Of a stretch of DNA of 18,949 nucleotides, positions 1 to 7,406 are shown in pieces. Under the pieces are notes generated by a model. It was not told where the DNA came from and ran no database searches. It was given only the letters and a program-made list of their open reading frames with translations. The position numbers and the translations under genes are program-made. Location: the NCBI GenBank assembly GCA_020628755.1, contig JAHDEQ010000056.1:2067-21015 (forward strand), given 5' to 3'. The DNA is from Saprospiraceae bacterium. GTDB lineage: Bacteria; Bacteroidota; Bacteroidia; Chitinophagales; Saprospiraceae. Numbering within the stretch: position 1 is the stretch's first letter; every line of letters begins with the position of its first letter.

Positions 1-166
1 TTTGTAGAAGATAAAAGAATAGTTTTACTAAACTTAGCAAATCTTTTATTCCGCCTACAAGCCCGCCTGGCTGGTCGGACAGGTTTAGGAAAACATAAAA
101 TGCTTATTTTGGCTGCTTTCCTAAACTTGCGGGTAGCTTTTTGTCAGGATTAGTTTAGTAAAGCTA
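1..166. repeat. Nested inverted repeats upstream of the RsmI-like gene
   Basis: Several inverted repeats are packed into this gene-free start of the window. ATAAAAGA (11-18) pairs with TCTTTTAT (42-49), and TTGTAG (2-7) pairs with CTACAA (55-60), enclosing a small AGTTT/AAACT hairpin (21-34). GTTTAGGAAA (83-92) pairs perfectly with TTTCCTAAAC (117-126). At long range, 21-34 pairs with 152-165 with one mismatch in 14. The first hairpin could be a terminator of a gene left of the window; the whole resembles a REP/MITE-like intergenic element. Only the pairings are seen; function is inference. Confidence 0.5.
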
Positions 167-190
167 AATGCAATTATTTATAGAATTTGT

Positions 191-910
191 ATGTCAAAAA
201 CAAAAGGAAAACTATACCTTATCCCTACACCACTTGGCGAAAGTGGTGGCCACGCCATTCCTCCTTATGTGATTGAGGTTTTACATAGTTTGGATGTATT
301 TATAGCCGAACGTGCCAAGACTGCCCGACATTTTATCAAAACAACTAATCCTACAAAGCCTTTTAGTGAACTACATTTTTATGAATTGAATAAGCGAACA
401 GATGAACATGAAATGAAAGGTTTTTTAAACGATGCTTTGAATGGTAAAAACATTGGTTTGATGTCGGAAGCAGGTTGCCCTGGAATTGCAGATCCTGGAG
501 CAGCAATTGTGCAACTGGCTCATCAAAAAGGCGTAGAGGTCATACCTTTGGTAGGACCTTCTTCCATTTTTTTGGCATTGATGGCATCGGGGATGAATGG
601 ACAGCAATTTTGTTTCAATGGCTATCTTTCGCCCAAACGACCCGAATTGAGTAAAGAGTTAAAACGATTAGAACAATTATCTGCTCGTTTGAGTCAAACT
701 CAAATTATGATAGAAACACCTTATCGAAATATGGGATTTGTGGAGACAGCTTTGCAAGTTTTATCCCCTAAAACACAATTTTGTATTGCTTGTGATTTAA
801 CTTTGCCGACGCAATATATTCAAACCAAAAGCGTCAAAGAATGGAAGCAAACAACCATTCCAGATTTGCATAAGCGACCTGCAATATTTTTGATTTATGC
901 GGGGCGATAA
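191..910 (+). CDS. RsmI-like tetrapyrrole-methylase-family SAM-dependent methyltransferase, short form
   Basis: This 239-residue protein belongs to the tetrapyrrole (corrin/porphyrin) methylase superfamily and is closest to RsmI, which 2'-O-methylates C1402 of 16S rRNA. Visible motifs are the N-terminal strand LYLIPTPLGE (8-17, RsmI has VATPIGN), the SEAGCPGIADPG loop (92-103, RsmI SDAGMPGISDPG), the VGPSS loop (121-125) and IETPYRN (174-180, RsmI ESPHR). RsmI is usually about 280 residues; this protein lacks the C-terminal extension and its N-terminal glycine loop is altered. Bacteroidota commonly carry such a short paralogue beside a full RsmI, so its substrate may not be C1402. The start ATG at 191 follows an AT-rich leader. 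The family is secure; the substrate is not. Confidence 0.85.
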   Translation: MSKTKGKLYLIPTPLGESGGHAIPPYVIEVLHSLDVFIAERAKTARHFIKTTNPTKPFSELHFYELNKRTDEHEMKGFLNDALNGKNIGLMSEAGCPGIADPGAAIVQLAHQKGVEVIPLVGPSSIFLALMASGMNGQQFCFNGYLSPKRPELSKELKRLEQLSARLSQTQIMIETPYRNMGFVETALQVLSPKTQFCIACDLTLPTQYIQTKSVKEWKQTTIPDLHKRPAIFLIYAGR

Positions 911-929
911 TTGTAATAATTAGAGAAAA

Positions 930-960
930 CTTTGTGAAACTTAGTGTAACTCTGTGGTTA
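930..960 (+). repeat. Degenerate CTxTGTG-type periodic repeat before the OmpA gene
   Basis: Three similar 10-11-base units, CTTTGTGAAA, CTTAGTGTAA and CTCTGTGGTTA, follow each other directly at 930-960. The wording resembles the short TCTCTGCG/TCTTTGCG units found inside the MITE at 17507-17606, read on the opposite strand. The last unit contains a GTG codon at 954 that is in frame with the OmpA gene, which is one reason to prefer the ATG at 975 as the true start. The relationship between the two repeats is by eye only. Confidence 0.4.
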
Positions 961-974
961 AACTAAAGATTGTA

Positions 975-2651
975 ATGAAGAGAATCACTTTTATATTGAT
1001 TGGTATTTTTTTGAGCCATTTTACAAATGCCCAAAAACTCTATCAACTCGAAAAATTGAACGGAAAAATCAATACCGAGTACGACGAGATTACGCCCGTA
1101 TTGAGTCGTGACGGCCGGACTTTGTGTTTTACGCGTGTAGGAAGTCCGATCTTTGAACGGACTTTGATGGATGGAGGCCTTGATATAAGCAAAACACTTT
1201 CGCCCAGTGCCTATAAGGAACGATTGGCCGATATTTATACCGAAATTGCAGGTTATCCAATCATTAGAAATCCCGAAGGTTCAGAGTTTAATCAAGATAT
1301 TTGGATAGCTCGTTCGTATGGAGAGGAGTTTAGTATCATCAATCATCCGCCTTTTCCACTCAACAATGCCTTGCCGAATAGTGTTTGTGCCATGCCACCC
1401 GAAGAAAAATCGGTTATTGTTATCAACCAATTTGAACCCGATGGCGGAATGCGAAAAGGTTTTTCATTTTCCAATAAAATTGGTCAGCATCATTGGTCGG
1501 AACCCACGCCAATTTTGATAGAAGGCTATGACAACATCGGGACAGATGTTGGCCTTACCATGAGCAACGATGGCAATATTTTGATATTGACAATGGATAG
1601 CAAAGAAGGCAAAGGTAGCAATGATTTGTACGTTAGTTTTCGAACGCACGGAGTGAGTTTTAGCAAACCCCAAAATATCGGTAAAGACATTAATACTAAA
1701 TTTAGAGAGACAACTCCATTTTTGACAGTAGATAATCAAACCTTATATTTTTCATCGAATCGGAAAAAAGGCATGGGCGGAAATGACATTTATATGTCTA
1801 AACGCTTAGACAATACTTGGAAAAATTGGTCTAAACCCGAACTCTTACCTGCGCCTATCAACTCCGAAGCAGATGATAGCCAACCCTATTTTAATGTATA
1901 TAATGGTTATTTATATTTTAGTTCGACGAGAGATGGGTCGAGCGATATTTTTAGAGTTCGGACGGTCAAACCTGTTAAAGAAACGGTTACAGTCATTGGT
2001 CGGGTTTTTAATCCGAAAAATGAAGAGGCGATAGAAAATACAATTATCAAACGGAGTCGAGAAAATAGTCCTTATACGGAAGAAATTTATGTTTCTGAAG
2101 ATGGCACTTTCGAGATAGAACTCCCCAAAGGATTTGTCTATGATTTGATTGCTGAAAAAGACGACCATATTGGTGAAAAACGCTCGATTGAGTTTAATGC
2201 AAACTATTTATATTTTAAAGATTATCGTCTCGATTTGCCTTTAAGTCCGATTGAGGCGGGGACGCGCCTCAATTTAAAGCCCATTTATTTTGAGCGTTCT
2301 AAAGCTGTTATTTTAGAGAAATCTTATCCTGCTATTGACGAGTTGGCAGCTTATCTCAAAGAGCACAAACGCTACTATGTCATCATAGAAGGACATACCG
2401 ATAATCAAGGAAAAGAGGAAGAATTATTAGCACTTTCAAAGGCTCGTGCCGAAGCCATTAAGGAATATTTGGTTTATAAAAAATTCGTTAAACCTGTACG
2501 TTTAGAAGCGGTTGGTTTTGGAGGCTCGCAACCTGTAAATGATAATTCTACCGAAGAATTGCGTGCGCAAAATCGCCGCGTTGAAGCGGTGATTCTCACG
2601 GTTAGTACTATCATCCAACGCCCGAAAGGGGAGGAGATGAATAAGGAATAA
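975..2651 (+). CDS. OmpA-family outer-membrane protein with PD40 beta-propeller repeats
   Basis: This is a secreted envelope protein of about 558 residues that should sit in the periplasm or at the outer membrane and bind peptidoglycan. It has an N-terminal signal peptide (MKRITFILIGIFLSHFTNAQ). PD40/WD40-like propeller blades follow, with hallmark stretches such as TPVLSRDGRTLCFTR, LTMSNDGNILILT, LYFSSNRKKGMGGNDIY and LYFSSTRDGSSDIF. A carboxypeptidase-regulatory-like beta-sandwich (starting VTVIGRVFNP) comes next. The C-terminal OmpA domain holds EGHTDNQG, LSKARAEAIKEYL and AQNRRVE, including the Asp and Arg expected to contact diaminopimelate. I chose ATG 975 because an in-frame GTG at 954 only adds seven residues before the signal peptide and lies in a repeat. 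PD40-OmpA proteins are common in Bacteroidota, and some (PorE-like) belong to the T9SS; that link is not shown here. Confidence 0.88.
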   Translation: MKRITFILIGIFLSHFTNAQKLYQLEKLNGKINTEYDEITPVLSRDGRTLCFTRVGSPIFERTLMDGGLDISKTLSPSAYKERLADIYTEIAGYPIIRNPEGSEFNQDIWIARSYGEEFSIINHPPFPLNNALPNSVCAMPPEEKSVIVINQFEPDGGMRKGFSFSNKIGQHHWSEPTPILIEGYDNIGTDVGLTMSNDGNILILTMDSKEGKGSNDLYVSFRTHGVSFSKPQNIGKDINTKFRETTPFLTVDNQTLYFSSNRKKGMGGNDIYMSKRLDNTWKNWSKPELLPAPINSEADDSQPYFNVYNGYLYFSSTRDGSSDIFRVRTVKPVKETVTVIGRVFNPKNEEAIENTIIKRSRENSPYTEEIYVSEDGTFEIELPKGFVYDLIAEKDDHIGEKRSIEFNANYLYFKDYRLDLPLSPIEAGTRLNLKPIYFERSKAVILEKSYPAIDELAAYLKEHKRYYVIIEGHTDNQGKEEELLALSKARAEAIKEYLVYKKFVKPVRLEAVGFGGSQPVNDNSTEELRAQNRRVEAVILTVSTIIQRPKGEEMNKE

Positions 2652-2666
2652 TGAATATCAAATCAT

Positions 2667-2703
2667 GAATTTAGAAAAATTCGATGCTCTACTATGCGAT
2701 AGT
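2667..2703. terminator. Two small hairpins between convergent genes
   Basis: The plus-strand OmpA gene and the minus-strand coiled-coil gene converge with 54 bases between them. GAATTT (2667-2672) pairs with AAATTC (2677-2682), and ACTAT (2691-2695) pairs with ATAGT (2699-2703) around a GCG loop. Both stems are short and without strong T-tracts, so a bidirectional terminator role is only plausible from position. Confidence 0.25.
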
Positions 2704-2705
2704 CA

Positions 2706-3635
2706 CTATTTGTTTAAAATCAACTCTTTCTTTTGTTCTTCTAAATAAGTGATATTCTTATCGAGTTTGTTCAATTCTGCTTTGAGGGAACTTTGAATAC
2801 GAGTGACTTTGTCATTGACGGAGCGAATGCTCATGAGAGCATTTTGAATTTTGCGTTGGATAATCCAATCCGTTATCAAATTATCAAAAAAGATGTCGGT
2901 AAATTGATGAAACGAATCCAAATTGAGGTTGAGCTGAATGCGGTCTTTGCCATACACATCTTCTAGTTCTCGTTCGTATTGCGAAAGGATATGTTTGGCC
3001 GATAAAGCCAAATCCTTGGCTTTGTCGATGTTAGAATGTTTGAGATAAGAAGCGGTTGATTTGCCGCCCATCATGTCCCAAGTTCCCCAATTGCTGGCCG
3101 TTTGCATGACAGAGAACATACGTTTGAGAATATCACTTGCTTTTGCTCCGACAATGAGTGCCTCATTGACTTCACGTTTGATGTAAACATTGTCAATGAT
3201 TTGCTGCTCCATACGAGCGAGTTGTCGCCCAACTGCTGTGTCTGACTGGATGTGTTGTTGCTCAACTTGTTTGAGGATGGTCGTTTTGCGTTTTTGAATA
3301 TCGCCTTCTTTAGCGAGTTTGTCTTCAAGCACTTTTTTTTCAAATTCGAGCAATTCGAGCGATTTTTTATACTCCTTATATTTTAGGAAAGCCTGAAGGT
3401 ACTCTTGGCGTTCTTGTTCCATTTGAGCTTCTTTGTCGCCCAAGACTTTGTAGAACAAACCCTTCATACTGAGTTTTTCGAGTTTTTGAACGTCCTCATA
3501 TTCTTTGTCCACCACTTTTTGGAGTTGTTCGAGTTTGCGGTATTCTTTGTCCAACTCTTGATTGACTTTGGCGAGTTGTTTTTCGGCACGTTCGAGGCTT
3601 TGAATTTCTTCTAGTACTTTATCGAGGTTTTCCAT
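2706..3635 (-). CDS. Coiled-coil protein of unknown function
   Basis: I do not recognise a named family for this 309-residue protein. It has no signal peptide or membrane segment, so it is probably cytoplasmic. Residues 1-130 are rich in Glu, Lys, Gln and Leu in heptad-like spacing and should form a long coiled coil. A more structured centre (about 150-200) contains IVGAKASDILKRM, then TASNWGTWDMMGGK (179-192), then YLKHSNIDKAKDLA. A region with DSFHQFTDIFFDNLITDWIIQRKI (240-263) follows, and a second short coiled coil closes the protein (about 270-308). The tryptophan/glycine motif looks conserved rather than random, so the centre is likely a functional domain. The stop-to-start gap to the upstream deaminase gene is 11 bases (3636-3646), so the two are probably co-transcribed from the right, deaminase first. 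No function is claimed. Confidence 0.8.
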   Translation of the reverse strand: MENLDKVLEEIQSLERAEKQLAKVNQELDKEYRKLEQLQKVVDKEYEDVQKLEKLSMKGLFYKVLGDKEAQMEQERQEYLQAFLKYKEYKKSLELLEFEKKVLEDKLAKEGDIQKRKTTILKQVEQQHIQSDTAVGRQLARMEQQIIDNVYIKREVNEALIVGAKASDILKRMFSVMQTASNWGTWDMMGGKSTASYLKHSNIDKAKDLALSAKHILSQYERELEDVYGKDRIQLNLNLDSFHQFTDIFFDNLITDWIIQRKIQNALMSIRSVNDKVTRIQSSLKAELNKLDKNITYLEEQKKELILNK

Positions 3636-3646
3636 TAGGTTTGGTT

Positions 3647-4120
3647 TTAGTATTCAATACGATCTGTTTTGGCTTTCCATTCTTTAAAAACTTCAACCGC
3701 TTCTTTTTGTGAAATTTGCTCCGAAGGAATGCTTCTATTGCCTACGGGCATTTCGATTTCTTTATAAATAAAGTCATCGTCAAAATCAATATCGGCAGCG
3801 TCGTTGCGAGAACAAGCAAAGAAAATTTTCTTTGGGCGCGCCCAATAAATTGCCCCCAAGCACATCGGGCAAGGTTCGCAAGACGTATAAACAATACAAT
3901 CATCTAACTGAAAATGACCAATGTTTTTACAAGCATCTCGGATGGCAACGACCTCAGCGTGAGCTGTGGGGTCGTTGGTGGAGGAAACTTTATTGTTTCC
4001 ACGACCAATAATTTCTCCATCTTTTACAATCACACAACCAAAAGGGCCGCCCTGGTCGCTTTGCATTCCTTCGCGCGATAGCCGAATGGCTTCTTGCATA
4101 AATTTTTTGTGTTCTTCCAT
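3647..4120 (-). CDS. guaD: Guanine deaminase-like nucleoside/base deaminase
   Basis: This 157-residue protein is a zinc-dependent cytidine-deaminase-fold enzyme. It matches the short bacterial guanine deaminase (Bacillus GuaD type), which converts guanine to xanthine and ammonia in purine salvage. Visible are the catalytic NDPTAHAEVVAIR (H54 as zinc ligand, E56 as proton shuttle) and TSCEPCPMCLGAIYWARP (C84 and C87 as zinc ligands). The family-specific C-terminal stretch FDDDFIYKEI and the terminal EY are also present, as in GuaD, and argue against the tRNA adenosine deaminase TadA. Length agrees with the 156-residue Bacillus enzyme. It begins the minus-strand pair with the coiled-coil gene. 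Substrate preference within this family can vary (guanine, cytosine, ammeline), so GuaD is a strong but not certain call. Confidence 0.85.
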   Translation of the reverse strand: MEEHKKFMQEAIRLSREGMQSDQGGPFGCVIVKDGEIIGRGNNKVSSTNDPTAHAEVVAIRDACKNIGHFQLDDCIVYTSCEPCPMCLGAIYWARPKKIFFACSRNDAADIDFDDDFIYKEIEMPVGNRSIPSEQISQKEAVEVFKEWKAKTDRIEY

Positions 4121-4130
4121 TTAACTTTCG

Positions 4131-4200
4131 TGTTTAGGTGTCTATGCCTGTCTAACGACAGGTAGATATTTGTGTGTTTGTGTTACATAGACACGTAATG
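4131..4200. repeat. Nested inverted repeat between divergent genes
   Basis: GTGTCTATG (4138-4146) pairs perfectly with CATAGACAC (4186-4194), and the arms extend outward with one or two mismatches. Inside the left part, CCTGTC (4147-4152) and GACAGG (4157-4162) form a tight hairpin with a TAAC loop. The arrangement lies in the 170-base gap between the deaminase and the desaturase genes, which are divergently transcribed. It could be a REP-like element or part of the promoter region; no Bacteroidota promoter with a full TAnnTTTG box was found in the gap. Confidence 0.5.
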
Positions 4201-4290
4201 TTTAGCAAAACTACGAATTTCTTTTTTCTTCAGGGAACTAGCTTTCGAGTAAAATTTTGAAGACCTTTGTAAGAAATAAAGCAATTCTTT

Positions 4291-5061
4291 ATGGAACAGT
4301 ATTTTGATTTTTTTGTACGCAGTTATCAAGTGATTTTTGTTCGCTACTTGATAGCCGCAAGTCTCTTTTTTTTGATTTTTTATGTGATTTTTGGGAAACG
4401 TTGGACTTATAAAAAAATACAAGCCAAATTTCCTCAAAACAGAGATTACATTCGAGAAGTGAGTTATTCTGCATTTACAGTTGTTATTTTTGCTTTGTTT
4501 GCGGTCGTAATTTTTAGAAGTCCTTTGACGCCTTACTCTCAGATTTATAGAGATTTTTCGGCAATGCCGATTTGGTATTATGTCTTGTGTTTTCCAATAA
4601 TGTTTATTTTACATGACACGTATTTTTATTGGATGCACCGTATGTTGCACCATCCCAAAATATTTAAGTACGCCCATTTGGTTCACCATAAATCTACAAA
4701 TCCGAGTCCTTGGGCGGCCTATTCCTTTCATCCGATAGAAGCTGTTTTTGAAACGGCGATTATTGTGATATTTGCCTTTGCTTTGCCTTTGCATATTTCG
4801 GCTTTTGGATTTTTCTTTTTGTTCCAAATCTTTTACAATGTCTATGGACATTGTGGCTACGAAATTTATCCTAAAAATTTTCACAAACATTGGTTCGGAA
4901 AGTGGATCAATACAAGCGTACACCACAATTTGCATCATAAGCATTTTGACAATAGTTATGGTTTGTATTTTACTTTTTGGGATAGAATAATGGGAACGAT
5001 GGCTCCTCAATACGACGAATCTTTTGAAGATGTAAAAGGACGAAAAAAAGAGTTGGCTTAA
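4291..5061 (+). CDS. Sterol desaturase / fatty acid hydroxylase superfamily membrane protein
   Basis: This 256-residue integral membrane protein is a di-iron oxygenase of the fatty acid hydroxylase/sterol desaturase superfamily, which hydroxylates or desaturates lipids using O2. The eight-histidine signature is visible: HDTYFYWMHRMLHH (108-121), HLVHH (129-133), HPIE (147-150), HCG (187) and HHNLHH (211-216), followed by the typical YGLYFTFWDRIMGT. Hydrophobic segments lie at about 17-35, 58-75, 92-107, 152-170 and 171-185. Length and order fit the family. The product could modify membrane lipids, carotenoids or hopanoid-like compounds; neighbours do not decide which. The start ATG at 4291 directly precedes the first membrane segment. 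Confidence 0.88.
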   Translation: MEQYFDFFVRSYQVIFVRYLIAASLFFLIFYVIFGKRWTYKKIQAKFPQNRDYIREVSYSAFTVVIFALFAVVIFRSPLTPYSQIYRDFSAMPIWYYVLCFPIMFILHDTYFYWMHRMLHHPKIFKYAHLVHHKSTNPSPWAAYSFHPIEAVFETAIIVIFAFALPLHISAFGFFFLFQIFYNVYGHCGYEIYPKNFHKHWFGKWINTSVHHNLHHKHFDNSYGLYFTFWDRIMGTMAPQYDESFEDVKGRKKELA

Positions 5062-5062
5062 A

Positions 5063-5118
5063 AAGTATGCTTGCAACGCTGCGTACTTGTGGCGAAAAAG
5101 TTTACCTTAGTACTTTTA
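5063..5118 (+). terminator. Hairpins after the desaturase gene
   Basis: AAGTATGC (5063-5070) pairs with GCGTACTT (5081-5088) over eight positions with one T-G wobble. A second small stem follows, AAAAGT (5096-5101) with ACTTTT (5112-5117). They start one base after the stop codon, which suits a terminator or mRNA 3' end, but the first stem is not followed by a run of T. Confidence 0.35.
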
Positions 5119-5137
5119 CGAATACAAAACAAACGAA

Positions 5138-6520
5138 ATGGCTCCCGTTTTTACCAATGATGCGATCGTGTTTGGACTACTAATGGTCGTATTGGCATTG
5201 ATTTTCCATACTTCACATTTGGATTCCAAAGGATGGAAACGATTTTATACTTATGTACCTTCCTTATTACTTTGCTATTTTTTACCTGCTTTGCTCAATT
5301 GGCCGCTTGGTCTGATAGCACCACATTGGTACAATGAAGGCATATTGGATTTGGCAACACAATACAACCTAAACTTAGGTGGATTGAGTTACGACGAAAT
5401 CACCAAATTGCTTAACGATGCTGGTGTGCCTGCCGCCGAGTACAAAGCTCATCAAGGGCATTCTCAGTTGTATTATGTGGCTTCTCGCTATTTATTACCT
5501 GCTAGTTTGATTTTACTTTGTTTGGGAATTGACCTCAAAGGAGTATTAAACCTCGGGCCAAAAGCATTGATTATGTTTTTTGCGGCCACTTTGGGTATTA
5601 TCATTGGTGGACCAATTGCATTGTTGGTTTGTTCGACGCTTGCACCTGATTTGATACCAGTATCTTCGGACGAATTGTGGCGAGGACTCTCGACTGTAGC
5701 AGGAAGTTGGATTGGCGGCGGAGCCAACCAAACCGCAATGAAAGAAATATTTGAAGTAGGAGATAACCTCTTTGCGACCATGATTATTGTTGATGTGGTG
5801 GTAGCTAATATCTGGATGGGATTCTTGTTATACGGCGCAAGCATATCGGGTCGAATGGATAATTGGCTGAAAGCCGACTCCTCGGCCATCGAAGATTTGA
5901 AAAAACGAATTAGCGATTATCGAGCAAGTGTATCCACTATGCCTACTACGACCACGATGTTTATTGTTGGAGCAATTGCTTTTGGAGGCGTTGCTTTGTC
6001 GCATTGGGGGGCAGATGTTATGACTCCTTTTATGAAGAATTTTAGAGAAAGCTTAGAAAGTATGCGCCTGAACTCCTTGATGTCGCATTTCTTTTGGCTT
6101 ATCGTTTTTTCTACGACAATAGGTTTAGTATTATCTTTTACCAAATTCCGAAAATATGAAGGCGTAGGAGCATCTCGCTGGGGTTCGATGTTTATTTATA
6201 TCTTGGTTGCTACTATAGGTATGAAAATGAATCTCGGAGAAGTTTTGAGTAATTTAGGCTTGTTTGCAATTGGTATAATTTGGATGTTGGTACATGTTAT
6301 CATTTTGATGTTGACCGCTAAAATTATCAAAGCACCTTTCTTTTTTGTGGCGGTTGGCAGTCAGGCGAATATTGGCGGTGCGGCTTCAGCTCCTATCGTC
6401 GCTTCAGCATTTAGTCCTTCTTTAGCACCCGTTGGGGTATTGATGGCGGTATTAGGTTATGCCCTTGGAACTTATGGGGCGATTATTTGTGCCTATTTGA
6501 TGCAAGGAGTGGGAGGGTGA
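5138..6520 (+). CDS. DUF819 family membrane protein, putative transporter (YjcL-like)
   Basis: This 460-residue polytopic membrane protein matches the DUF819 family (Bacillus YjcL), which has no assigned substrate. About ten hydrophobic segments are visible. Two glycine-rich motifs in the two halves look like an internal repeat: GSWIGGGANQTAM (189-201) and GSQANIGGAASAPIVAS (407-423). Paired glycine-rich re-entrant motifs of this kind occur in secondary carriers such as GltS and the 2-hydroxycarboxylate transporters, which supports a transport role by inference. A less hydrophobic stretch (62-108) between early segments should be soluble. The gene stands 76 bases after the desaturase and 63 bases before the methyltransferase; no link to either is evident. 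Confidence 0.85.
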   Translation: MAPVFTNDAIVFGLLMVVLALIFHTSHLDSKGWKRFYTYVPSLLLCYFLPALLNWPLGLIAPHWYNEGILDLATQYNLNLGGLSYDEITKLLNDAGVPAAEYKAHQGHSQLYYVASRYLLPASLILLCLGIDLKGVLNLGPKALIMFFAATLGIIIGGPIALLVCSTLAPDLIPVSSDELWRGLSTVAGSWIGGGANQTAMKEIFEVGDNLFATMIIVDVVVANIWMGFLLYGASISGRMDNWLKADSSAIEDLKKRISDYRASVSTMPTTTTMFIVGAIAFGGVALSHWGADVMTPFMKNFRESLESMRLNSLMSHFFWLIVFSTTIGLVLSFTKFRKYEGVGASRWGSMFIYILVATIGMKMNLGEVLSNLGLFAIGIIWMLVHVIILMLTAKIIKAPFFFVAVGSQANIGGAASAPIVASAFSPSLAPVGVLMAVLGYALGTYGAIICAYLMQGVGG

Positions 6521-6583
6521 TTTTGATTTTAGAACTTTCATTGTGAATAAAATTGTAAAAGAGTTTTTTAATAAAAACCAATA

Positions 6584-7393
6584 ATGAAACGAATACAGCT
6601 TTTTGAATTTGAAGATTTTGATTGGTTTCCAAGTACTTTTCGTTCTACCATGACCAAAATTATTGCTGTATTGCATCGAGTCATGGGAACGAAAGAGGTA
6701 ATTGCTAATTTGCTACTACAAATTCGAGAAAAAAGTCCATATTCAAAAATTGTTGATTTGGGTGCTGGCTCTGGAGGAATCATGCCGACAGTTGTACAGC
6801 ATTTGAATGCACAATCTAAAGACAAACCAATTGATTTGTTGCTAACTGATTTGCATCCCAATCAGGAGTTTGTTAAGCAGTTTAATCAGCAGCAAGAGGG
6901 TAAGAAGATATTTTACAGTAGTGATTCTTTAGATGCCTCCAATTTATCCAAAGCACCCGAGGGAATCAAAACGATGGTCAATAGTTTTCATCACATGCCA
7001 CCCGATACAGCAAGAAAAATACTAGCAACAGCACAAGAAAACAAGCAGCCTTTATTGATTTATGAAATTGCCGAAAATAAAATACCAACTTTCGTTTGGT
7101 TTTTATTTTTGCCCTTAGGACTTCTGCTCGTTGCCATATCAGCGTTGTTGTTTTTGCCATTCGCCAAACCACTGAATTGGAAGGATATTTTGTTTACTTA
7201 TTTGATTCCTGTTGTTCCTTTATTTTATGCTTGGGATGGGCAGGCTTCTATGCGAAGAATGTACACTTTTGATGATATCAAGAACCATCTTTTACCGAAA
7301 AAAGATGATTCTTATACTTGGGAAATGGCGACTGCCCAAAAAGAAGATGGAAAAAATCTAGGCTATTATATATTAGGATTACCCAAAACCTAG
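6584..7393 (+). CDS. Class I SAM-dependent methyltransferase with C-terminal membrane hairpin
   Basis: This is a 269-residue Rossmann-fold methyltransferase of unknown substrate. SAM motif I is IVDLGAGSGG (56-65), motif II LLLTDLHPN (85-93), then a DSLD acidic position (114-117) and a NSFHHMP motif (133-139) like those of small-molecule O-methyltransferases. After the catalytic core two hydrophobic segments are visible, FVWFLFLPLGLLLVAISALL (170-189) and about ILFTYLIPVVPLFYAW (202-217), so the enzyme is likely membrane-attached with its active site in the cytoplasm. A short C-terminal soluble part follows with MYTFDDIKNHL. A lipid or quinone-like substrate would fit the anchoring but is inference. 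The ApbE gene begins 13 bases downstream, suggesting co-transcription. Confidence 0.82.
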   Translation: MKRIQLFEFEDFDWFPSTFRSTMTKIIAVLHRVMGTKEVIANLLLQIREKSPYSKIVDLGAGSGGIMPTVVQHLNAQSKDKPIDLLLTDLHPNQEFVKQFNQQQEGKKIFYSSDSLDASNLSKAPEGIKTMVNSFHHMPPDTARKILATAQENKQPLLIYEIAENKIPTFVWFLFLPLGLLLVAISALLFLPFAKPLNWKDILFTYLIPVVPLFYAWDGQASMRRMYTFDDIKNHLLPKKDDSYTWEMATAQKEDGKNLGYYILGLPKT

Positions 7394-7406
7394 TTCTTGA
7401 ATTAGA

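Noticed and set aside
954..974. Upstream GTG start for the OmpA gene
   Set aside because: It lies in a tandem repeat and adds residues before a good signal peptide that begins at the ATG at 975.
5488..5889. 133-codon minus-strand frame inside the DUF819 gene
   Set aside because: It is antisense to a well-supported membrane protein gene and its translation shows no domain.
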